Positions 1 to 5,072 of a DNA stretch of 14,442 nt are shown here, in pieces. The stretch is from JBDTCS01 sp039923455 (GTDB lineage Bacteria; Bacteroidota; Ignavibacteria; Palsa-1295). The stretch is from the NCBI GenBank assembly GCA_039923455.1, contig JBDTCS010000292.1, positions 1-14,442 of the forward strand. The letters run 5' to 3'. The notes beneath the pieces were generated by a model. That model was not told the origin of the DNA. It saw only the letters and a list, made by a program, of their open reading frames with translations, and ran no database searches. A program made the translations under genes and the position numbers. The stretch's first letter is position 1. Each line of letters opens with the position of its first letter.

Positions 1-129
1 TTCCTCAGTTTTCAGAAAATTATAAAGTCAAAAAGGTGACGACTACTTCCATCCAAAAATGAACCACGAGCAGGGAGGAGGTCCGGATCGGAATCGAGGG
101 CATCTTACGAGTGGAATATCGATCACGCA

Positions 130-183
130 TTATCTTTTGATGAAGCCTTGCGAGGTTGTGAGCTTTCCATCGGAGACGGACAG
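130..183 (-). pseudogene. Remnant of a T9SS sorting-domain 3' end
   Basis: On the minus strand this 54-bp stretch reads LSVSDGKLTTSQGFIKR followed by a TAA stop. This is the same ending as the complete T9SS cargo protein at 5073-6422 (SISNGNKTTSQGFIKQ) and the fragment at 1265-1603. Plus-strand DNA just before the stop (about 53-130) also resembles the 3' flank of the complete gene at about 4994-5072, including a shared aaaaatg-N-accacg motif. Upstream of codon L the similarity fades within about 20 bp and no reading frame continues, so this is a decayed gene end and not a gene. The tail match is clear, but how far the similarity extends on either side was judged by eye. Confidence 0.7.
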
Positions 184-310
184 GAAGCAAGTCTTCAGAA
201 TTAACTTAGCCTAAGCGAACAACCCTCCCTCGGGTGCCGGTTTGCAATAGCTTAACTCCATTCGATCGAGCAGATATCCCCCGGAACCAATCCCGACCTT
301 TGAAGCATTA
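184..310. other. Intergenic stretch with nothing recognised
   Basis: Between the T9SS-tail remnant and the ArsR operator I see no reading frame with family character, no strong hairpin and no clear repeat. It probably carries the promoter of the ArsR gene, but no convincing -35/-10 or Bacteroidota-type -33/-7 pair could be assigned by eye. Confidence 0.4.
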
Positions 311-339
311 GTAAGCAATCACTTACGTAAGCAATGACT
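311..339 (+). promoter_or_regulatory. Probable ArsR operator: inverted plus direct repeat over the start codon
   Basis: The sequence contains GTAAG-N6-CTTAC-GTAAG at 311-331. It can also be read as two 13-bp direct repeats, gtaagcaatcact (311-323) and gtaagcaatgact (327-339), which differ at one base and start 16 bp apart. The second copy overlaps the ATG at 334. ArsR-family repressors bind imperfect dyads in their own promoters, so autorepression of the ArsR-SRPBCC operon is a reasonable inference. Binding itself is not shown by the sequence. Confidence 0.5.
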
Positions 340-639
340 AACATATCGACACTCTTCGTAGCCCTCGCTGATCCGACTCGCAGAAAGCTCTTCGAGCGAA
401 TCGCTGTTCGATCGATGCTTGCCGGCGATCTCGCGAAAGGCATGCGCGTCACTCGTCCGGCTGTTTCGCAGCATCTAAAAGTGTTGCGTGATGCGGGACT
501 TGTCAAGGTCGAACAAGAGGGGACTCGAAGAATCTATTCCGTTGATCCACGAGGCGTTGAAGCTATGCGTTCCTACCTGAACCGCACATGGGACACCGCC
601 TTACAAGCATTTAAACAAGCAGCAGAACGAAAGGACTAA
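334..639 (+). CDS. ArsR/SmtB-family winged-helix transcriptional regulator
   Basis: A 101-aa DNA-binding repressor of the ArsR type. It opens with the family signature ALADPTRRKLFERI (about residues 10-23). The helix-turn-helix follows at about 40-58 (RVTRPAVSQHLKVLRDAGLV), then a beta-wing at 59-71 (KVEQEGTRRIYSVD). There is no CxC or histidine-rich metal site of the ArsR/SmtB sensor type, which fits the non-metal subclass that commonly precedes SRPBCC/AHSA1 genes. The ATG at 334 has no Shine-Dalgarno and lies inside a repeat that probably acts as operator, so repressor binding could block both transcription and initiation. Two bases separate its stop from the next gene, so the two are surely co-transcribed. 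The effector is unknown. Confidence 0.9.
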   Translation: MTNISTLFVALADPTRRKLFERIAVRSMLAGDLAKGMRVTRPAVSQHLKVLRDAGLVKVEQEGTRRIYSVDPRGVEAMRSYLNRTWDTALQAFKQAAERKD

Positions 640-641
640 CA

Positions 642-1172
642 ATGCAAGATAATTATACGATCAAAAGAGAGATCACAGTAGCTGTTCCGATTGAGAAAGC
701 ATTTCGAGTCTTCACAGAAGGCTTTGATGCATGGTGGCCGCGAACGCATCATATCGGAAAGCCGGAGATGAAAGAGGCCATCCTCGAAATGAAGCAGGGT
801 GGAAGATGGTATGAACTCGGAGTTGATGGTTCGACGACAGAATGGGGAAAGGTAGTGAGCGTTGACCCACCGGCACGGATCGTCCTTCTGTGGCAGATCG
901 ATGCGAACTGGGCTTACAATCCGCTTCTCGAAACTGAAGTCGAGATATCTTTTCGGTCCGAGGGTGCGAACAAGACGCATGTTACACTCCTTCACAAAAA
1001 CCTCGATCGTTACGGGGACGACTATAGCCAGTTCATGGGATCTCTCGGGTCCGATGGCGGCTGGCTCGGTTTGATGAAGGTCTTCGCCGCAGAGGCCGAA
1101 GGAAATATCACAGAGAAGAACCGGATGCTTAAGGAGTATGCAGTTGGAATGGAAGAATTGAATGTGGGATAG
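642..1172 (+). CDS. SRPBCC / AHSA1-family (START-like fold) protein
   Basis: A 176-aa cytoplasmic protein of the SRPBCC superfamily, a helix-grip fold with a deep hydrophobic cavity. The N-terminal strand and helix read IKREITVAVPIEKAFRVFTE (about 8-27), followed by a conserved-looking WW (residues 32-33), a GGRWYE turn (about 53-58) and the strand pair WGKVVSVDPPARIVLLWQI. The long C-terminal helix includes GGWLGLMKVFAAEAEG. Proteins of this kind paired with an ArsR repressor are frequent, but their ligands are mostly unknown and I infer none here. An AAAGGA motif about 6 bp before the ATG is a good ribosome binding site. The ArsR gene ends at 639, so this is the second gene of a two-gene operon. 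A second, broken copy of its last 27 codons lies downstream at 1609-1692. Confidence 0.88.
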   Translation: MQDNYTIKREITVAVPIEKAFRVFTEGFDAWWPRTHHIGKPEMKEAILEMKQGGRWYELGVDGSTTEWGKVVSVDPPARIVLLWQIDANWAYNPLLETEVEISFRSEGANKTHVTLLHKNLDRYGDDYSQFMGSLGSDGGWLGLMKVFAAEAEGNITEKNRMLKEYAVGMEELNVG

Positions 1173-1204
1173 CGCAATCATCGTTACTCGATTCCTTCAT
1201 CCAT

Positions 1205-1244
1205 CAAAATGAAAGAGGAGGCCATCGGCCTCCTCTTTAGCGAT
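1205..1244. repeat. 40-bp hairpin repeat, copy A (bidirectional terminator)
   Basis: This copy contains a perfect 12-bp stem, AAAGAGGAGGCC / GGCCTCCTCTTT (1212-1223 and 1227-1238), around a 3-nt loop. It lies between the convergent ends of the SRPBCC gene and the T9SS-tail fragment. On the minus strand the stem is followed by a T-rich stretch (CATTTTG), so the best terminator orientation is leftward, although the stem's own T run could also serve the plus strand. Copy B at 2583-2622 matches 38 of 40 bases, and both differences are in the loop. Confidence 0.75.
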
Positions 1245-1264
1245 ACAATCCGAACTAACCTGCG

Positions 1265-1603
1265 TTATTGCTTGATGAAGCCTTGCGAGGTCGTTCTCTT
1301 TCCATTGGAGACGGAGAGGATGTAATAGCCAGATGTTAAGGCGCTGGCATCTATCCGAACGGGTTGTTCGACGGAGATTGTGCGCTGCTCCGATAGACGC
1401 GTTCGGCCGAGTACATCAAAAACGCGAATGGTTGACACGCCCTCCGCGTCCGAATAGTCAAAGGCAAGCTGCTGCATTGCCGGCGAGGTGAGTATTTTTA
1501 ACGCGGATGCTCGAGGAAGCTGCGGGCCAACTGCTGCAACAGGCGGCGCTTCGTATCGGTACATAAAGCATGTGTCACCGAACTCAACCGACGAGACGAA
1601 TCC
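1265..1603 (-). pseudogene. Truncated T9SS cargo gene: C-terminal sorting domain only
   Basis: This is an orphan type IX secretion C-terminal domain. From MYRYEAPPV to SQGFIKQ it matches the last 99 residues of the complete protein at 5073-6422 in 87 of 99 positions. It has the type A features: a short strand IRVFDVLGR, the stretch PVRIDASAL and the final GYYILS...GFIKQ. Similarity continues upstream of the internal ATG at 1564 for about 13 more codons (GFVSSVEFGDTCF) and stops abruptly at about 1603. There the sequence becomes the antisense of an SRPBCC gene end. Without a signal peptide or passenger it cannot be an exported protein, so I call it a gene fragment. The hairpin at 1212-1238 is probably its old terminator. 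Confidence 0.85.
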
Positions 1604-1608
1604 AAGTT

Positions 1609-1692
1609 GCAGAAGCCGAAGGAAATCTCGTAGAGAAAAACCGAATGCTGCGGGAGTATGAGATAGGCACAGCTGAATTGAATGCTGTGTAG
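1609..1692 (+). pseudogene. 3' remnant of a second SRPBCC gene
   Basis: The plus strand reads AEAEGN-(2)-EKNRML-(1)-EY-(2)-G-(2)-ELN and then a TAG stop. This matches the last 27 residues of the intact SRPBCC protein (642-1172) in 18 of 27 positions. No start codon or earlier part of the gene is present, because the sequence to its left is the T9SS-tail fragment. It appears to be the surviving end of a diverged paralogue, cut by the same event that truncated the T9SS gene. The stem-loop at 1701-1735 just after the stop was probably its terminator. Confidence 0.78.
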
Positions 1693-1700
1693 AATGACAC

Positions 1701-1735
1701 GAGTAGGAGTCCCGCGGAATGCTGGATTCCTACTC
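1701..1735 (+). terminator. Stem-loop after the SRPBCC remnant
   Basis: GAGTAGGAGTCC (1701-1712) pairs with GGATTCCTACTC (1724-1735) through 12 base pairs, one of them G-U, around an 11-nt loop. It starts 8 bp after the stop of the SRPBCC remnant. The following bases (TTCCCTAAAT) form only a weak T tract, so termination efficiency is uncertain. It also separates the remnant from the BrnT gene. Confidence 0.5.
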
Positions 1736-1780
1736 TTCCCTAAATGAACGATTGCTCAAGTGCGTCCTGTTATCATTTTA

Positions 1781-2068
1781 ATGCACTTCGAATGGGATCC
1801 GAAGAAAGAGGAACAGAATCGCCAGAAGCACAAGGTCTCTTTTGCCGAGGCTACGACAGTGTTTGACGATGTTAAAGCGGTTGTCTTCGACGATCCGAAA
1901 CATTCGATCGTCGAGCCTCGTGAGATCATACTTGGAATGTCTATTTTGAAGCGCATTTTGCTCGTTTCCTTTACAGAACGGCATAGCAATCTAAGAATTA
2001 TCAGCGCAAGAATTGCGAATAAGAATGAAAGAGAAAAATATCAAGTCTTCCTCAAAGCTCGCCCGTAA
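1781..2068 (+). CDS. brnT: BrnT-family toxin (RelE-like ribonuclease)
   Basis: A 95-aa protein with the BrnT pattern throughout. It has an N-terminal FEWDPKK followed by N-(3)-KH-(1)-VSF-(1)-EA-(2)-VF, a central REIILGMS, the strand LLVSFTER and a C-terminal RIISARIANKNEREKY. Members of the family are RelE-like type II toxins that cleave RNA and are neutralised by BrnA. Length is typical. I chose ATG 1781 because the family normally begins M-x-F-x-WDP; a GTG at 1760 would add seven residues that the family lacks. Neither start has an obvious Shine-Dalgarno. The antitoxin gene starts inside its 3' end. Surrounding gene remnants suggest the pair sits in a recombination-prone patch. Confidence 0.88.
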   Translation: MHFEWDPKKEEQNRQKHKVSFAEATTVFDDVKAVVFDDPKHSIVEPREIILGMSILKRILLVSFTERHSNLRIISARIANKNEREKYQVFLKARP

Positions 2069-2285
2069 GCCCGCCGAACAGGATGATCTTGCAAGAAACT
2101 ACGATTTTGACTACGCCAAAGCGAAGCCGAACAGGTTTGCACACGAGAGTAAGGACCAAATGGTTGTGCTACTCGATAAGGAGTTAACGAGGGTATTCAA
2201 ATCGCCGGCCGAAGTCACAAATGCACTTCGTTCGTTGATTCAAGCAATCCCTTCAGAATCACGCAAGCGGCGTAAGGTTGCGTAA
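2025..2285 (+). CDS. brnA: BrnA-family antitoxin
   Basis: An 86-aa partner of BrnT. The N-terminal half is charged and probably disordered until it binds toxin. It carries the characteristic YDFDYAKAKPNRFA segment, like the YDFSKAK...KYA stretch of other BrnA proteins. The C-terminal part resembles a ribbon-helix-helix: a strand QMVVLLDKELTRVF, then a helix SPAEVTNALRSLIQAI. It would cap the toxin and repress the operon. The ATG at 2025 overlaps brnT by 44 bp in another frame, so the genes are translationally linked; a TTG at 2013 is an alternative start. The C-terminus ends in a basic run (SRKRRKVA). No terminator is visible immediately downstream. Confidence 0.82.
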   Translation: MKEKNIKSSSKLARKPAEQDDLARNYDFDYAKAKPNRFAHESKDQMVVLLDKELTRVFKSPAEVTNALRSLIQAIPSESRKRRKVA

Positions 2286-2582
2286 TGTTCTCCGAATTAT
2301 TGGTTTGCTCTGGTCTCCATTACCTCAAAATCTCCATAATAAAATAAAACGGCAACTTCAATTCCTCCGACTCGGTGATACGATTCGGCAGAACAACCTT
2401 CTCCTTGAGTCAATGTGCGCACACTGCTCACTGCTGAAGCTTGCTTGTCTCCATCCGATTTGAAAAAGGACTTGGCGAGAATTTCGAATTCCGAGGGCGA
2501 ATGGAGAGGCTTGATCAATTGAATGCAGGATAGAGAAGCATGGTTGCAAGCAAAGAGTGTTTGCACATTTCTTTTGCTCGAA

Positions 2583-2622
2583 CAAAATGAAAGAGGAGGC
2601 CGACGGCCTCCTCTTTAGCGAT
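2583..2622. repeat. 40-bp hairpin repeat, copy B
   Basis: This is the second copy of the element at 1205-1244, identical except for two loop bases. The 12-bp stem is at 2590-2601 and 2605-2616 around a GAC loop. Unlike copy A it is not adjacent to a recognisable gene end, so it may mark the former end of a lost gene or be a dispersed palindromic element. Its stem and T run would permit transcription termination. Confidence 0.75.
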
Positions 2623-2866
2623 GCGATTCAAGTAAAGATGATTCGGCGTCAACCCGGTTTCGATGTTTTAGGAATTCCATTCGCGGAGGAGGATGGGCTC
2701 GCAATGTATGAAATCGCTAGCTTTGGGTGCGAACAGCATCGTAATATTGCGCAAAGGAGACTCACCGAGGAGCACATCTTTCCCAGATCAATTGGGAACT
2801 TTCCTGAATAAAGACGTGTCGATTTTGTCGAAGCAGGGGAAAAGTAGGAAGCTTGAATGTAGAAAG

Positions 2867-2914
2867 TCTACACCTCCAAACTCCTACACCTCCAAACTCC
2901 TACACCTGCGAAAC
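2867..2914 (+). repeat. Three tandem 16-bp repeats upstream of the exported-peptide gene
   Basis: The unit tcctacacctccaaac occurs three times in a row, at about 2867-2881 (one base short), 2882-2897 and 2898-2914 (one base longer, with a CTCC to CTGCG change). A partial fourth unit (cttacaca) leads to the start codon at 2925. The array occupies the leader of the small secreted-protein gene, where a ribosome binding site would be expected, and contains no purine-rich Shine-Dalgarno. It could be a regulatory protein site, an mRNA element or simple slippage. Confidence 0.7.
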
Positions 2915-2924
2915 CTTACACATT

Positions 2925-3227
2925 ATGAAAACTGCTAAATTTCTTCTAGGGTTCGGACTTTTGGTCGGGTTGCTCTCTCAGGCTACGGCACATCATTATC
3001 CTGATGTGACGACGACAGGTCCCTGGGTCGCACCGGGAGTATTTGATCACGCGACCTATGACGCTAATAACCACTCGCTATTCATTGTTTGCAACATTTC
3101 CCCCAGCGCCGCTTGTGCATCTGGCGGGTCGAATGGTACGACAACAAATGAGGATGTGACGGGTGGGGGCTCAACACAGACAGTCTGGGGTGTTACGGCT
3201 GGCGATGATGCTGCACACCAGTTGTAA
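2925..3227 (+). CDS. Small secreted protein, 100 aa, unknown family
   Basis: I do not recognise this gene with certainty. It starts with a clear Sec signal peptide: MKTAKF, the hydrophobic core LLGFGLLVGLL, and a likely cleavage after SQATA (residue 22). The mature part has about 78 residues. It is rich in Thr, Ser, Gly and Asp and has only two cysteines, in the stretch VCNISPSAAC, followed by a Gly/Thr-rich tail. The frame is open further upstream, but ATG 2925 is the only start that gives a signal peptide. It is followed after 34 bp by a lipoprotein gene and then by a thioredoxin-like gene, all in the same direction. Size and context resemble Bacteroidota small exported peptides such as the NVEALA or DUF6520 groups, but the similarity is in layout and membership is unproven. 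Confidence 0.7.
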   Translation: MKTAKFLLGFGLLVGLLSQATAHHYPDVTTTGPWVAPGVFDHATYDANNHSLFIVCNISPSAACASGGSNGTTTNEDVTGGGSTQTVWGVTAGDDAAHQL

Positions 3228-3261
3228 ACCTAACCTAGTTGAAGAGTTCGGAGGAAAGAAG

Positions 3262-4485
3262 GTGAGCGAATTGTCTTCTTTTCTCCTGAACTCTGCGGTT
3301 CTTGTCTTAGCAAGCTTGTGGCTCGTGGGGTGTGGAATTCACCCAATGAGCTCGACACTTGCGACTCTGACTCAGGTCCATCTCTTTGAATCCGACTCAA
3401 TTATTCTTGCTGGAATCACAGACGCAGTCTTAAGTCCAAGTGGTGAGCGGGTAATAGTATTTTCGCGAGCCGGCAGCGCATTCGTCTTTGATGTACGGAC
3501 GGGCGTTGCAATCGCTCGTTTCATTCCCGAATCGCAACTATCGGATTCACTTGCAACGAAAGCTCATGATGAGCATTTCGCGTTTATCCTTCCGGGTAGG
3601 CATTCAAACTTACCATTTGGTGCTAAGCAAATCGAAGGAGCAAAACATGGTGAATTTCATACTGGTAGGTTTATTAACGATTCATTAATTATCCTACTAA
3701 GTGTTATTCACGCGCCCGCCTACGATACTTCGGATTTCTTTCATACATCAAACAAAATGATGTTCATCGATTATCCTCAGGCGTGTATCGTAGAGTGGTC
3801 GCTATCGTCTAAGTCTTTTCAAGTCCGTCCGCTTATCAATAGGGGTAGCGAAGTATTTCCTCAGGGGACCGCACTAAGCCTCGACAAGGACGGAACACTC
3901 TTGACCGATGTCATGACTAGTCCTCGTGGCATCTCACAAAAAAGCGATAGCGCATGGCTTATCGACCGCTGGGAGCGTAGTGGCTCATTTATTCGCCATG
4001 AAGTGAATGCGCCTACGGATATTCCTTCCAAAAAGGATACACATTCAAAAATCTTTTTGGCCGTGGCTGACAGTAACTGCAAGTACCTTGCCTTTCAGCG
4101 TTGGCCGTACTTCTATGATATAACAAAGGCAGCGACTTTTCCTCTACTTGCTTTGCCTTGTCCAGAGTTGCCCTTTTTGACACAGCAAGTAACTTTCAGT
4201 TCATTGCCGCCGTCGCATCCCTTTTATGTTTATGATCTTCAACCGGTTACAAATGGGTGCTCCATCATCTCAATCGTTGTGCCTGATCCCGCGCACCCGC
4301 TGAATACCTGGCTCATTCAGCAGTACAATTCCAATGGAGACTTAGTTAAACAAGCATCGAATCCTGAAAAAGGCCTCGATGGACAATTATCATTTTTGAC
4401 GTACTCTTACGCGCACGACACGTACCTTTCTTTTTTCTTGGATGCAACGAAAGGCTGGACATTGAAGACTTCTAAACTGGAGTAA
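3262..4485 (+). CDS. Lipoprotein with a possible beta-propeller domain
   Basis: A 407-aa lipoprotein. The GTG start at 3262 is chosen because GGAGGA lies 6 bp upstream (3250-3255) and the protein then begins with a lipoprotein signal: the hydrophobic stretch LNSAVLVLASLW and lipobox LVGC, with the lipidated cysteine at residue 24. The mature part shows at least one blade-like repeat, TDAVLSPSGERVIVFSRAG followed by FVFDVRTG (about 53-81), as in WD40- or TolB-like propellers. Later strands such as LFLAVADSNCKYLAF-like segments at about 265-279 may be further blades, so a propeller for the whole protein is only inferred. No enzyme motif is seen. It sits between a small secreted protein and an exported thioredoxin-like protein, 6 bp before the latter, so the three are probably one operon acting outside the inner membrane. 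Confidence 0.75.
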   Translation: MSELSSFLLNSAVLVLASLWLVGCGIHPMSSTLATLTQVHLFESDSIILAGITDAVLSPSGERVIVFSRAGSAFVFDVRTGVAIARFIPESQLSDSLATKAHDEHFAFILPGRHSNLPFGAKQIEGAKHGEFHTGRFINDSLIILLSVIHAPAYDTSDFFHTSNKMMFIDYPQACIVEWSLSSKSFQVRPLINRGSEVFPQGTALSLDKDGTLLTDVMTSPRGISQKSDSAWLIDRWERSGSFIRHEVNAPTDIPSKKDTHSKIFLAVADSNCKYLAFQRWPYFYDITKAATFPLLALPCPELPFLTQQVTFSSLPPSHPFYVYDLQPVTNGCSIISIVVPDPAHPLNTWLIQQYNSNGDLVKQASNPEKGLDGQLSFLTYSYAHDTYLSFFLDATKGWTLKTSKLE

Positions 4486-4491
4486 CGCTTG

Positions 4492-4977
4492 ATGGGAAAA
4501 CAGCATTTATGCTCGTTCTTAATGGCGGCAGCATTCTTCCTCGTAGCAGTACCGCCGACAGAAGCTCCTGTTCGCTGCGCTATGGCTAAGAATAACGAAG
4601 TGTTGCGCGCCCTTAAAGCAGGCGATGTTCGTAAGGGCGAATTCCTGCTCATATATTTTGGCGCACTAGGCGAATGTCAAAAGTGCACTCAGAGTGCATC
4701 AACAACGGCTGAATGCGTTGCCTCAAAAACTCATGTCGTGATGAAGTACATTGCTATTGTTCGTTGTAGCCGTGAACTCGAAATAAGCGAGTACAAGAGA
4801 GAATTTGGTTGGCCGTATCCAGCCATCAGGGAATTGGATTCCACACGCACCTTACTCCAGGTGCCGTCGAATGCCCGCTACGTCCTGTTTGACAGCGCGG
4901 GCAACCAGCTTGGAATCATCAACGAAAATGAGTTTCTGACCCAGGATTGTGAGCGCTTAGCGGCCCGTTTGCGATAA
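4492..4977 (+). CDS. Exported thioredoxin-like (redoxin) protein with CQKC motif
   Basis: A 161-aa protein with an N-terminal signal segment (MGKQH, core LCSFLMAAAFFLVAV, possible cleavage near PTEA, residue 25). Thioredoxin-fold hallmarks follow in order: the strand FLLIYFGA (51-58), CQKC at 62-65 in place of CxxC, the strand YIAIVRC, the helix SEYKREFGW, a VPS with the probable cis-proline at 125, and the strand pair ARYVLFDSAGNQLGII. Further cysteines at 75, 92 and 153 could form extra disulphides. The redox role (reductase, isomerase or heme/thiol partner) cannot be chosen. ATG 4492 has GGAG about 9 bp upstream, overlapping the end of the lipoprotein gene; a TTG at 4489 is less likely. 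The neighbouring small protein has two cysteines and is a possible substrate (inference). Confidence 0.75.
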   Translation: MGKQHLCSFLMAAAFFLVAVPPTEAPVRCAMAKNNEVLRALKAGDVRKGEFLLIYFGALGECQKCTQSASTTAECVASKTHVVMKYIAIVRCSRELEISEYKREFGWPYPAIRELDSTRTLLQVPSNARYVLFDSAGNQLGIINENEFLTQDCERLAARLR

Positions 4978-5011
4978 ATCAGTGCTTCGTTACAAAAATG
5001 CACCACGGGTA

Positions 5012-5048
5012 GGGAGGCCGTTCGAATCGGAAACGAGTCTATCCTCCC
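5012..5048. terminator. Weak inverted repeat between convergent genes
   Basis: GGGAGG (5012-5017) can pair with CCTCCC (5043-5048) across a 25-nt loop, in the 95-bp space between the ends of the thioredoxin-like gene and the T9SS cargo gene. Its position suits a bidirectional terminator, but the loop is long and no T run follows, so support is weak. Confidence 0.25.
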
Positions 5049-5072
5049 ACAACGATGAATATCGGCCGTGCG

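Larger units (their letters stand above)
2286..2924. other. 640-bp gene-poor stretch
   Basis: I see no convincing gene here. Short open frames exist on both strands, but none resembles a family and one of 84 codons (2557-2811) runs through the hairpin repeat at 2583-2622. A possible decayed gene end is the plus-strand frame finishing ...RLDQLNAG at a TAG at 2531-2533. Its last bases resemble the SRPBCC end (ttgaatg-NN-ggatag), but the match is too short to call. Identifiable content is the hairpin repeat copy B, a short inverted repeat TGTAGA-N3-TCTACA (2858-2872), and tandem 16-bp repeats immediately before the next gene. Confidence 0.5.

Noticed and set aside
636..1181. Minus-strand open frame of 181 codons
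   Set aside because: Antisense to the well-supported SRPBCC gene, with no recognisable domain.
2454..2533. Third SRPBCC gene end
   Set aside because: Only about 14 bases near the stop resemble the SRPBCC end, and the preceding codons do not match.
2557..2811. 84-codon plus-strand frame in the gene-poor stretch
   Set aside because: It runs through the 40-bp hairpin repeat, has no ribosome binding site and resembles nothing known to me.
2867..2914. CRISPR array
   Set aside because: Units are 16 bp and directly adjacent without spacers, and no cas genes are present.
3163..3261. N-terminal extension of the lipoprotein to an earlier start at 3163
   Set aside because: It would overlap the small secreted gene and bury the lipoprotein signal; GTG 3262 has a strong Shine-Dalgarno and places the lipobox correctly.
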